DNA of 64,000 bases from Spirochaetaceae bacterium (lineage in GTDB: Bacteria; Spirochaetota; Spirochaetia; Treponematales; Treponemataceae). Location: assembly GCA_017614995.1 (NCBI GenBank), contig JAGAAX010000016.1, forward strand, positions 1-64,000, in the 5' to 3' direction. The position numbers were made by a program, and so were the translations under genes. The notes under the pieces were generated by a model. That model saw only the letters and a program-made list of their open reading frames with translations, had not been told where the DNA came from and searched no databases. Positions 24,864-33,227 of the stretch are shown here, one piece after another; position 1 is the stretch's first letter; every line of letters begins with the position of its first letter.

Positions 24864-25274
24864 ATGGAAAAGATTTGGGAAGAAATGTATAAAGCTGCTA
24901 AAAAGGTACTGAACGACAGACAAATTTCTGAATACGTTTCAGCCGGCGGTGTATCTGCCGCAGTTTTATCAAGTTCCGGCAAAATATATACAGGTGTCTG
25001 CATAGATACGGCTTCTACACTTGGTATTTGTGCCGAACGCAACGCCATCTTCAACATGATTACAAACGGTGAGAATGAAATATCCAAAGTTCTCTGCCTG
25101 TTTCAAGATGAAAACGGCATACGCGATGGCGGTGCTCCATGCGGTGCTTGCAGAGAATTGATGGTTCAGTTAATGCCAGATGGCCGTTACAAAGACATTG
25201 AAATAATGAAAGATTTTAGAAAAGGCATCACTTTGAAGCTTGGCGATTTAACCCCTGAATGGTGGATAAAATAA
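24864..25274 (+). CDS. Cytidine deaminase-family protein
   Basis: 136 residues from ATG 24864 (AGGAGG 7 bases upstream). Zinc site: GICAERNAI (CAE, with catalytic Glu) and GGAPCGACRELM (PCxxC). The layout is the CDA/blasticidin-S-deaminase type, not the larger CMP/dCMP type. ALSO has the TPEWWIK terminal motif seen in several stand-alone members. It deaminates a cytidine-like nucleoside or base; the substrate is not sure from sequence. First gene of a run with two unknowns. Confidence 0.85.
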   Translation: MEKIWEEMYKAAKKVLNDRQISEYVSAGGVSAAVLSSSGKIYTGVCIDTASTLGICAERNAIFNMITNGENEISKVLCLFQDENGIRDGGAPCGACRELMVQLMPDGRYKDIEIMKDFRKGITLKLGDLTPEWWIK

Positions 25275-25321
25275 GAAGCAAAATAGATGATACTGCCCGC
25301 GTCGGGCGCAGGAGAGAAAAA

Positions 25322-26032
25322 ATGAAAATTTCAAAAGATGAAATTAAATATAGAGCCTCAGAGGCGATAGCACTTGATAAACTGTCCTCTGATACCTCAA
25401 TGTATGTAGATTTTGCTTTCTATCTTCTTGATAATAATATTGAGTCTAAAAATATTTATATACTGGCAGGTCTGGAAAATGACTCGTATGACGATAAAAT
25501 TCATTACTTCAAAAAAATACTGGAAGAATTGCAGATAAACATTCCGGAAAATGAAAGAATAGATTTTCCCTATGCAAAGGGTATTGCCAGACAGGTGTTG
25601 AACGATAAAATTGATCCAGTGACTGCTGTATATACTTTTGTAAAATTGTATACACAAACAGAGGATTCAAGGTATCTCGAATTTTTAGAAATCTCTGATG
25701 GAATTGACCTTTTAGAAGAGGGCTACAAACTTGTTCCAGACATGGATAAAGATAATTGCAACGAGTATATTAAACACGCATTTGAACTGTTCCTGATATT
25801 TGCAGAGCTGGAGCTTCCAGAAAATTTTTATAAACAAAGATATTGTAAGAAATGTCTGAAAAGAGTTTCTCCAATTAAAAAAATCAAAAGACACGGATTA
25901 TTCGGAAAAAAATATACGATAGAAGTATGTCCTGAATGCGGTGCCGATGATTTTTACTGGACACGATACAATCATGGAAAAGATTTGTATCTTAAGGAAA
26001 TACACTGGGAGAGAAAAAATGAAAGAAGATGA
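25322..26032 (+). CDS. Hypothetical protein with C-terminal zinc ribbon
   Basis: 236 residues from ATG 25322 (AGGAGAG 8 bases upstream). N-terminal two-thirds is helical and acidic with no known motif (VDFAFYLLDNNIESKNIYILAGLEND). A four-cysteine zinc ribbon closes it: RYCKKCLKR and EVCPECGADDFYW, about residues 173-212. The gene overlaps the next by 14 bases. I do not recognise the family; the ribbon and the run with a cytidine deaminase leave a nucleic-acid role possible but unproved. Confidence 0.6.
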   Translation: MKISKDEIKYRASEAIALDKLSSDTSMYVDFAFYLLDNNIESKNIYILAGLENDSYDDKIHYFKKILEELQINIPENERIDFPYAKGIARQVLNDKIDPVTAVYTFVKLYTQTEDSRYLEFLEISDGIDLLEEGYKLVPDMDKDNCNEYIKHAFELFLIFAELELPENFYKQRYCKKCLKRVSPIKKIKRHGLFGKKYTIEVCPECGADDFYWTRYNHGKDLYLKEIHWERKNERR

Positions 26033-26462
26033 GCTTTTTACATATAGTGATGCATGGATTTTTTTATCACTTAGCGAAATTTTATATAATGGCAGTTTCG
26101 ATTATGAACAATTAATAATGATTGCAGATTGCTTTGAACATGCAATTCCAAACTATAATGAAGTAAAAAGTGCTATTGAAAAAATCTTGAGATATTCACT
26201 TATGTATTACAAAAAGAATGAATTGTGCTTAAGCGATAAGGGAATTGAAATATTTTCAAAATATAACAAAACAAAAGGCGGACAATTTTCTCGCGTTGAA
26301 ATTATGTATAAGAAATTAAATTCAACGAGAAAAAAATTTCTCGAAATTACGGATACTCCAGAATTTCCTTTTATAAAAGAAGATAAATATTTGGAATTAT
26401 GCAGGAATTATTCTGAAAAATCAACAACCTCGCCGCAGAGCGACGAGGTATGTTGTTCTTGA
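26019..26462 (+). CDS. Hypothetical protein whose 3' end lies in a dispersed repeat
   Basis: 147 residues from ATG 26019 (GGGAGAG 8 bases upstream), overlapping the zinc-ribbon gene by 14 bases. Helical; MKEDELFTYSDAWIFLSLSEILYNGSFDYEQLIMIADCFEHAIPN is a pattern I have seen for small unknowns near such zinc proteins, but no function is known. The last 13 residues (STTSPQSDEVCCS) are encoded by the first hairpin of the 116-bp element at 26421, so the natural C-terminus was probably replaced or extended by insertion. Confidence 0.6.
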   Translation: MKEDELFTYSDAWIFLSLSEILYNGSFDYEQLIMIADCFEHAIPNYNEVKSAIEKILRYSLMYYKKNELCLSDKGIEIFSKYNKTKGGQFSRVEIMYKKLNSTRKKFLEITDTPEFPFIKEDKYLELCRNYSEKSTTSPQSDEVCCS

Positions 26463-26536
26463 TAAGTAATTGCACTCGGCTTTGATACCCTTTGTTTCGA
26501 CGCAGAGCGTCGGGGTATCAAACCCTCGGCACGAAT
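26421..26536. repeat. 116-bp double-hairpin dispersed element, copy 1
   Basis: Hairpin 1: CCTCGCCGC-AGA-GCGACGAGG flanked by AACAA and TTGTT. Hairpin 2: TTTGATACCC paired to GGGTATCAAA with inner GACGC-AGA-GCGTC. It ends with CCCTCGGCACGAAT. A copy about 94% identical lies at 60616-60730. No coding capacity of its own; the left end supplies the stop of the preceding gene. Confidence 0.88.
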
Positions 26537-26634
26537 CAAAACAAATCCTCACACAAAAATCGCTATAGTATAAAAACTGATTTTATGTCATATTGGGAGA
26601 ATCATATACTCCGGACAAGCGAGAGGTGTCAGTT

Positions 26635-27867
26635 ATGAAATTAGACCCGATTATCAACAGTCTGCTTGAAACAGACCTTTACAAGTTCTCAATGGGACAG
26701 GCTATCTACCATCAGTATGCTTCATACAAAACGAAATGGAGTTTCAAGTGCAGAAACGAAGGCGTTAAATTCAGCGCCGAAATGGTGCAGGAAATCAGAG
26801 ATCAGATTAAGCATTACTGCAACGTGCGCTTTACAGAAGAAGAGCTTGAGTATCTTTCAAAAATTGAATGGCTGCACGAAGACTATGTTGATCACCTGCG
26901 CTTGTGGAAGCCGCGCTACGAAGATTTTGAAATTTCAGACAAGGCAGAATGTGGCTTGGCTTTAGAGGCAACCGGCACATGGCTCAATACATCAATGTAT
27001 GAAATTCCTGTTCTGGCAATTATCAACGAAGTCTATTTCAGAATGTCTTATAAATATGAAGACCTCATCACGCAGTACAAAAAGCGCCTTGACCAGAAAA
27101 TCCAGTGGCTTATAGACGGAACTTATAACATCGGAAGCTTTTCTGAATTTGGGCTTAGACGCAGACTTTGCGCAGAGGCACAGGAACTTGCGGTTCAAAA
27201 GCTTTGCGCAAACAACAAAAACTATAAGAACAGCTTCTGCGTTGGTACTTCAAATGTTTATCTTGCAAAGAAATACAACGTCATTCCGGTCGGCACTATG
27301 GCGCACGAATTTGTAATGTGCGTCGGTCAGGGCAACCCGATGTACAATCCGGCTTATTCTAACAAGCTCGCAATGGATTCTTGGACAAAAGAATACGGCG
27401 TATTGAACGGAACATACCTGACCGACACAATCGGAGACGAGACAACGCACCTTGACATGGGCTACACTTTCTCAATCTGCTTCAGCGGCGTGCGCCACGA
27501 TTCAGGCGACCCGTACGAATGGGGCGAGGCATGGATAAAGCATTACGAAAACTTCTATAATAAGTACAAAGATGAGCGCGTAAACCCAAAAAACAAGACT
27601 CTGCTTTTCAGCGACAGCCTCGATTTTGAGCGCGCCTCGGCATTGTACGCAAAATTCCACAACAGAATCAAAGTTGCTTTTGGAATCGGCACTTATATCT
27701 CGAATGACACTGACGTTGAGCCGCTTAATATCGTTATGAAGGTTTCTGAATGTAACGAGCGTCCGGTCGCCAAGCTTTCTAACGCAATAGGCAAGACAAT
27801 GTGTAAAGACGACGAATATATTGAGTATCTTCAGAAAACAATCAACTGGAGATTGAACCACAAATGA
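26635..27867 (+). CDS. pncB: Nicotinate phosphoribosyltransferase
   Basis: 410 residues from ATG 26635 (GAGAGG 10 bases upstream); the frame is open to 26593. Type II PRTase fold: SLLETDLYKFSMGQAIYHQ, FSEFGLRRRLCAEAQ, GTSNVYLAKKYNVIPVGTMAHEFVM and GVRHDSGDPYEWGEA carry the phosphate- and PRPP-binding residues. It makes nicotinate mononucleotide from nicotinate and PRPP for NAD salvage. Overlaps nadE by 4 bases (ATGA), a salvage operon. Confidence 0.96.
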   Translation: MKLDPIINSLLETDLYKFSMGQAIYHQYASYKTKWSFKCRNEGVKFSAEMVQEIRDQIKHYCNVRFTEEELEYLSKIEWLHEDYVDHLRLWKPRYEDFEISDKAECGLALEATGTWLNTSMYEIPVLAIINEVYFRMSYKYEDLITQYKKRLDQKIQWLIDGTYNIGSFSEFGLRRRLCAEAQELAVQKLCANNKNYKNSFCVGTSNVYLAKKYNVIPVGTMAHEFVMCVGQGNPMYNPAYSNKLAMDSWTKEYGVLNGTYLTDTIGDETTHLDMGYTFSICFSGVRHDSGDPYEWGEAWIKHYENFYNKYKDERVNPKNKTLLFSDSLDFERASALYAKFHNRIKVAFGIGTYISNDTDVEPLNIVMKVSECNERPVAKLSNAIGKTMCKDDEYIEYLQKTINWRLNHK

Positions 27868-28625
27868 GCATAAAAGATGAAGCTGTCGCATGGGTTAAAG
27901 ACTATTTTGAGAAAAACGGAAACGCGGACACAAAGGCTTTAATCGGCATTTCAGGCGGAAAAGACTCAAGCACAGTCGCTGCACTCTGCTGCGCGGCTCT
28001 GGGCAAAGACCGCGTAATCGGTGTAATGATGCCGAACGGCGTGCAGAAAGACATAGACGACTCAAAACGCCTGTGCGAATTCCTCGGTATACGCAATTAC
28101 ACAATAAACATTGCAGAAGCTTACAAAGGTCTTTCTGAAGAAATAGCTTCAAAAATGAATGCCGGAAAGCTTTCTGACCAGTTTACGTCTAACGCGCCTG
28201 CACGCCTTAGAATGGCGGCACTTTACGGTGTTGCAGCTACCGAAGGCAACTGCCGTATTTCGTGCAACGGCAATTTAAGCGAGCGCCTTACAGGCTTTTT
28301 TACACTGTGGGGCGACGGTGCAGGCGACTTTGCGCCGCTTGCCTATCTTTTTGTAAGCGAGGTTGTTCAGCTTGGGATTGAGCTTGGTCTGCCGCAAGAT
28401 TTGTGCCGCAAAGCACCGAGCGACGGCATGTGCGGCAAGACTGACGAGGACAAATACGGCTTTACTTATGACGAGCTTGAAAAAGTGGCACGCGGCAACG
28501 AAAAGCTTGTAGACGGCGCAAAGGTGCGTCTTATAAAGACCAAGCTTGAAAGCATGGCTTTTAAGCGCCGGCTTTTGAACCTGCCCTGCTTTGTGCCGTC
28601 AGACAAAAACCCGAAAGACTGGTAG
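27864..28625 (+). CDS. nadE: NAD synthase (ammonia-dependent)
   Basis: 253 residues, the short form without a glutaminase domain. P-loop LIGISGGKDSSTVAALC at 27-43; SCNGNLSERLTGFFTLWGDGAGDFAPLA carries the substrate and ammonia sites; RKAPSDGMCGKTDEDKYGFTY follows. It amidates nicotinate adenine dinucleotide. Converges on the ECF transporter; the two stops abut with no gap, and no terminator is seen between them. Confidence 0.96.
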   Translation: MSIKDEAVAWVKDYFEKNGNADTKALIGISGGKDSSTVAALCCAALGKDRVIGVMMPNGVQKDIDDSKRLCEFLGIRNYTINIAEAYKGLSEEIASKMNAGKLSDQFTSNAPARLRMAALYGVAATEGNCRISCNGNLSERLTGFFTLWGDGAGDFAPLAYLFVSEVVQLGIELGLPQDLCRKAPSDGMCGKTDEDKYGFTYDELEKVARGNEKLVDGAKVRLIKTKLESMAFKRRLLNLPCFVPSDKNPKDW

Positions 28626-29453
28626 CTAATTAAACGGGTTGTAGAATCTTGAGCCGTCGTAGTAGGTTATAACAAGCGCGGCGGCGGATAATGCAAAAAC
28701 TGCCGCAATAATCAGAATGTCGGCAGCCACAAGCTTTTTGCCCGAATACCATGTGCGCTTTTTGTTCTTGCCGAATCCGCGAAGTTCCATTGCGCTGCTT
28801 ATAGAGTCAATTCTTTCCATGCTTGTAAAAATAAGCGGAAACAGAATCGCGGACATATTCTTCAGTCTTGAAAAAATGTTTGCCTTGCCCGACATTTCAA
28901 TGCCGCGCGCTTCCTGTGCATTCTTAATCCGGTTAAAGTCAGACTGAACATCTGGAATATAGCGCAGCGCAATCGCCACCGAATAGCAGATTGTATACGG
29001 GAAGCCTATTCTGTTGAGCGAGGCAGCAAATTCACTTGGGTTTGTCGATGTGATGAACATAAAGACAGACGGAACAATCGTAAAATATTTCAGCACAACA
29101 TTCAGTTCGTAAAAGAGCTGCTCATAAGTCAAAGTATAATCTCCGGTAATGTGCAGCCAGTCAGTTCTTGAGCCGTAAATCTTGCAGCCCTCGTATGGCG
29201 AGAACAAAAAAATAGCCGTTACATTCAAAGCAAGAAAAAACATAACAAACAGAAAAACAGTTCTTACCTGGCTCCACTCTGTTTTAGACAGAAAAAATAT
29301 GACAACGCTTACCACAACCATTACAGCAAGAATTCTTGTATCATAAGTGAGCATTGTAACCAGCGTCCACATTAAGAAGAAAATCAACTTTGTTAGTCCG
29401 CTGAGCTTGTGAATTAAGCAGTCTTTTTCTTTATATGTTATTATACGGCTCAT
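28626..29453 (-). CDS. ecfT: ECF transporter T component (EcfT)
   Basis: 275 residues, about five to six membrane segments. The two Ala-Arg-Gly-type coupling motifs are present: IKNAQEARGIEMSG and AMELRGFGKNKKR. It links the two ATPases to the S component in the membrane. ATGA overlap (29450-29453) with the ATPase gene upstream. Confidence 0.92.
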   Translation of the reverse strand: MSRIITYKEKDCLIHKLSGLTKLIFFLMWTLVTMLTYDTRILAVMVVVSVVIFFLSKTEWSQVRTVFLFVMFFLALNVTAIFLFSPYEGCKIYGSRTDWLHITGDYTLTYEQLFYELNVVLKYFTIVPSVFMFITSTNPSEFAASLNRIGFPYTICYSVAIALRYIPDVQSDFNRIKNAQEARGIEMSGKANIFSRLKNMSAILFPLIFTSMERIDSISSAMELRGFGKNKKRTWYSGKKLVAADILIIAAVFALSAAALVITYYDGSRFYNPFN

Positions 29454-31180
29454 AAAGCACCTCTGCGTTCACGTTCAAAATGAATAAATACATCTACAAG
29501 TTCGTCCGGCTTTTCTATTCCGCATTTTAAAGCCAGATCATAGAGGCTTGTTTTTTTAAGGCTTGCCTCTTCTGTAATTTTTTCATCTGTAAGAATTACC
29601 GAGCTTTTTCCGTCTGCTATAACATGACCGTCTGAAATAACAATGGCTCTGTCTGTATACTCAAGCATAAGATGCATGTCATGTGTCACCATCAGAATTG
29701 TCAGATTCTGCTCGCGGTTCAGCTTTCTAAGAAATTCCATTATTTCTGTGTAATGCGCGTAATCCTGTCCGGCGGTCGGCTCATCAAGAATAATGATTTC
29801 AGGGTTCATCACAAGAATAGAAGCTATTGTTATGCGCTTTTTCTGGCCAAAGCTGATGGCGCTGACCGGCCAGTTTCTGTACGGATACATTCCGCATATT
29901 TTAAGCGCGTTATTGACCCGCTCTTTGATTTCACTCTCAGGCACTTTTCTGACCTTAAGACCGAGCTCAACTTCATCAAAAATTATAGGCTTTGAAATCA
30001 TCTGATTCTGGTTCTGCATAACAAACCCGACTTTTTCGCCGCGCTGTTTTATTGACAAATCAGATATTTCCTCGCCGTTTATAAAAATCTCGCCTTTGTT
30101 CTGCCTGTTGAATCCACAAATCAAAGAGGCAATTGTAGACTTGCCTGCGCCGTTTGTGCCGACTATGCTCACCATTTCACCTTTGTTTATAGCAAAACTG
30201 ATATTTTCAACTGTATACGGTTTTTCTTCTTCATATTTAAAGCAGACATTTTTCAGCTCAAGCACCTTTTCTTTTGCAGGAACAAGCGGAGGTCTTTCTG
30301 TTTTTTTGAACCAATTCAGAAACTGAGCTTTATACGGCTCAACATTCATCGTCTCGATGTGCATAGGCTTGTCTTTTGGGTCAAGAGCGCAGCCGGCATG
30401 TTTAAGCGCGGCAATATAAAGCGGCTCTCTTATGCCCTTCTCTCTGAATAAATCTGTACAGAGAAGCTTGTCAGGCGTTTCGTCTGCTGCAATCTGCCCT
30501 TCTTCTACAATGATTATTCTGTCAACGTCTTTGTAAAGCACATCTTCAAGGCGGTGCTCAATAATTATTACTGTTTTTCCTTTTGTTTTATTGATTTCAT
30601 CTATTAAAGAAATAATGCGTTTGCCGGCTGCCGGGTCAAGGTTGGCAAGCGGTTCGTCAAACAAGAGGATTTCAACGTCATCAACAAGAATGCCTGCAAG
30701 CGAAACGCGCTGCTTCTGCCCTCCGCTTAATGCGCCTGGCACAGATTTCAAAAGCTTTTCTACGTCTACAACCTTTGCGGCTTCTTCTACTTTTTTGTGC
30801 ATCTCTTCAAAGGGCACATTGTCGTTTTCAAGAGCAAACGAAATATCTTCGGCAACGGTTAAGCCTATAAACTGGCCGTCTGTGTCCTGCAGCACTGTGC
30901 CAACGTGTTTAGACATTCCGAAGATGCCTTCTTTTTCGGGGTTCAAACCGCAGACAGTCAATCCGCCGCTTATTTTGCCCGGAAAACTTGAAGGGATAAG
31001 CCCGTTTATGCATTTTGCTATTGTAGATTTGCCCGAACCAGAGCTGCCTATTATGAGGACTTTTTCGCCTTTATTTATTGTGAGATTGATGTTTTTTAAA
31101 GTCGGTTCGCTCTGCGTTCTATATTTGTAAGTAAAATCTTTAAATTCAATAATGGGAATTGACTGCTCTTTATTCTGCAT
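29450..31180 (-). CDS. ECF transporter ATPase, two ABC domains fused (EcfA-EcfA')
   Basis: 576 residues from ATG 31180; a GTG at 31186 adds two residues. Domain 1 (about 8-245): Walker A GSSGSGKSTIA, LSGGQKQRVSLAG, Walker B ILLFDEPLANLDP. Domain 2 (about 305-545): Walker A GTNGAGKSTIAS, a degenerate signature SFGQKKRITIAS in place of LSGGQ, Walker B IIILDEPTAGQD. Fused A-A' forms power vitamin ECF importers. Same transcript as ecfT, ending the operon order S - A-A' - T. Confidence 0.93.
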   Translation of the reverse strand: MQNKEQSIPIIEFKDFTYKYRTQSEPTLKNINLTINKGEKVLIIGSSGSGKSTIAKCINGLIPSSFPGKISGGLTVCGLNPEKEGIFGMSKHVGTVLQDTDGQFIGLTVAEDISFALENDNVPFEEMHKKVEEAAKVVDVEKLLKSVPGALSGGQKQRVSLAGILVDDVEILLFDEPLANLDPAAGKRIISLIDEINKTKGKTVIIIEHRLEDVLYKDVDRIIIVEEGQIAADETPDKLLCTDLFREKGIREPLYIAALKHAGCALDPKDKPMHIETMNVEPYKAQFLNWFKKTERPPLVPAKEKVLELKNVCFKYEEEKPYTVENISFAINKGEMVSIVGTNGAGKSTIASLICGFNRQNKGEIFINGEEISDLSIKQRGEKVGFVMQNQNQMISKPIIFDEVELGLKVRKVPESEIKERVNNALKICGMYPYRNWPVSAISFGQKKRITIASILVMNPEIIILDEPTAGQDYAHYTEIMEFLRKLNREQNLTILMVTHDMHLMLEYTDRAIVISDGHVIADGKSSVILTDEKITEEASLKKTSLYDLALKCGIEKPDELVDVFIHFERERRGAL

Positions 31181-31235
31181 AAGCACATTCTAGCAGATAT
31201 TGTGCATTTTCGGAAACCCTGAAACACAGACAGCG

Positions 31236-31278
31236 AAAAAAAAGCTGCTTCAAAAGCTTTTGACTAAAGAAGCAGCAT
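31236..31278 (-). terminator. Terminator/attenuator between S component and ATPase genes
   Basis: On the minus strand GCTGCTTC pairs with GAAGCAGC around an 18-base loop that itself contains AAAAGC/GCTTTT, followed by eight T. It lies 30 bases past the S-component stop and before the ATPase start, so it would give more S protein than ATPase. Confidence 0.75.
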
Positions 31279-31307
31279 ATTCAAATTAATTATTGCTTAT
31301 TCAAGCA

Positions 31308-31868
31308 TTATTCTTCAGTTTTAAGTGAACCTGACTTTGTCTTTACCTTTGAATAACCCCAGGCAAGCAAAGAACCAAGAATAAGAATAATTACAAAGTT
31401 AGTGGCAAAAGCTACAAAGCCCTGTGCAAAAACTTTGTTTGACGGCTCTTTATAAATAAGAATGTCAAGAACTGGTGCAAGAAGAATCCATGCAACAGCG
31501 TTTGCAATTAACTGAACAAGGTTAAAACCGATAAGCTGATTAATGCCGAAGCCGCCCTCTTCAATTGCATATTTCTTTGCGAAAAGACCAACCAAAAGGC
31601 CGAAAACTGCATCCGGGAAAACCCAGCTCCACCAGACACTTCCATAAAAGAGTGCATCACCCAAAGCATGACCAATCAAACCGATCGCAAAACCTGCAAT
31701 TGGTCCGAATACGGCAGCAAAGAAAGCAAGAACAGCAGCACGAACTTGCAAAGCAACATTCGGCACAAAACCTACCGGAATCTGAACTGTTGTTAAAGCA
31801 ACAAACAATGCTGCTCCAATACCGATGGCAACAACCTGACGAATAACCAATTTTTGTTTATCAGCCAT
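31308..31868 (-). CDS. ECF transporter S component (UPF0397 family)
   Basis: 186 residues, about five to six membrane helices. VVAIGIGAALFVALTTVQIP, GFAIGLIGHALGDALFYGSVWWSWVFPD and the C-terminal KVKTKSGSLK are strong UPF0397 signatures. It is the substrate-binding membrane unit of the ECF importer encoded downstream. UPF0397 members are often labelled riboflavin transporters; that substrate is not proved by the sequence. No FMN or other riboswitch was seen in the 110 bases upstream; a TATAGT -10 lies near 31930. Confidence 0.88.
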   Translation of the reverse strand: MADKQKLVIRQVVAIGIGAALFVALTTVQIPVGFVPNVALQVRAAVLAFFAAVFGPIAGFAIGLIGHALGDALFYGSVWWSWVFPDAVFGLLVGLFAKKYAIEEGGFGINQLIGFNLVQLIANAVAWILLAPVLDILIYKEPSNKVFAQGFVAFATNFVIILILGSLLAWGYSKVKTKSGSLKTEE

Positions 31869-31981
31869 TTTAGTCTCCGCTCAATAAATTAAGGTTTTCT
31901 TTGAACATAATCAAAGACATAAATACTATACTACATCTTAAAGATATTTGCATTGTATTTTTGTAGGAAAATGCAAAATGC

Positions 31982-33064
31982 TTACTTAGAGTTGTTGGGC
32001 TGAAACTCCGCATAATTATCATCGTAGTAGAGAATTCCATCATCATATGCCGTAACAGAAATATCATCCCAACTTTTTTTATAAATTCCAGTTTTCACAT
32101 TCATACCTGCAAAATAATCAACATTATAATCATTTGCTATTATATGTTTTTCAATAATATTCTTTTTCCACGCATCTTCTTCTGATTCTGATGTATCTTC
32201 AAGAATCATATTTACAAAGAATTTAAAGTTATCTTCATCTAAACGATTTTGTACAAGATTAAAACAAGTAAGAACAAAACTATCATTATCACTGTTTTTT
32301 TCATTAAGAAGATGATGCGTAATAACGCTACCAAAATTGTCTATATTAGGATCAAAAAACTGTCCTATTACAAGATCCTCTTTCTCCTCTTCTTTACAAT
32401 CAAAATGTCCAAGAATAGTATGACAAATTCTAGAATAATCTGAATAAGGATCTTCATGCGGAATATTAATCAAGGCTTGAGACATAAGCATCATATTATG
32501 AATGAACATTGAACGGAACCATGTTGGCTTTTCAAAAACGTCCTTTTCTAAAAGCGCATCCTTACAGACAGAAAGACTGTTATTAATATCCTTTGCAACA
32601 AGAGAACCAAGCAAGAAACTATAGGCTGCAAGAATAGGCTTTTCTTCGATATTATTGAATGTTAAGTCAAAAAACTGTTTATCATCTATGCCACTTTTTG
32701 ATAAACGTTGTCTGTATTTATAAATCGTTATACATTGAAACAAACTGTTATGTGCATAGTTATCAGATAACGGAACATCAAGACCACCACAAAAAGCCCA
32801 ACGAATCTTTTGCATCATCAAATAGAAAATATAGACTTTGTCTTCTGGCGGTGTGCTTTTGTTTTTCAGCTCTTTTGTAAGTGTCTTTATAAAAAAGTCA
32901 TCATTAATAAGCTTCATTACATCATACTTGTCAACCTGTTGAACAAGAGATTCGGGATATTCACGGATTTCGCTCAACTTATCTTTTGGCATGTTTTCAG
33001 CAAAAACTGACGAACCTAAAAGGCAACCAAAAACCAGACTGCACAAAAAAACTTTTAATTTCAT
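31982..33064 (-). CDS. Secreted hypothetical protein
   Basis: 360 residues from ATG 33064 (GGAG 6 bases upstream; the ATG at 33076 would overlap that site). Signal peptide MKLKVFLCSLVFGCLLGSSVFA. The mature part is helical, TPR-like in rhythm but without a clear repeat, with a small charged C-terminal patch (YYDDNYAEFQPNN). AT-rich compared with the arginine operon. No function recognised. Monocistronic. Confidence 0.6.
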   Translation of the reverse strand: MKLKVFLCSLVFGCLLGSSVFAENMPKDKLSEIREYPESLVQQVDKYDVMKLINDDFFIKTLTKELKNKSTPPEDKVYIFYLMMQKIRWAFCGGLDVPLSDNYAHNSLFQCITIYKYRQRLSKSGIDDKQFFDLTFNNIEEKPILAAYSFLLGSLVAKDINNSLSVCKDALLEKDVFEKPTWFRSMFIHNMMLMSQALINIPHEDPYSDYSRICHTILGHFDCKEEEKEDLVIGQFFDPNIDNFGSVITHHLLNEKNSDNDSFVLTCFNLVQNRLDEDNFKFFVNMILEDTSESEEDAWKKNIIEKHIIANDYNVDYFAGMNVKTGIYKKSWDDISVTAYDDGILYYDDNYAEFQPNNSK

Positions 33065-33227
33065 TTCTTTCTCCATAAAGTTACATTGTTTTTACATTAT
33101 ACACATTGTTACTTGATTTAACTAGATATCTTCTTGTATTTATATCGAAATAGAAAACCAAACACGCAGATATTCGGGTCTAGCTCGAATATGACAATCT
33201 ATAAAGTTTTTGAATAAACGTGCCTTA

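Noticed and set aside
27250-27450. Several 60-130-residue minus-strand frames inside pncB, nadE and cimA
   Set aside because: All are mirror frames of well-identified genes and lack ribosome binding sites.
31869-31981. Riboflavin (FMN) or other riboswitch before the ECF S component
   Set aside because: The leader is short and AT-rich with no multi-helix conserved core.
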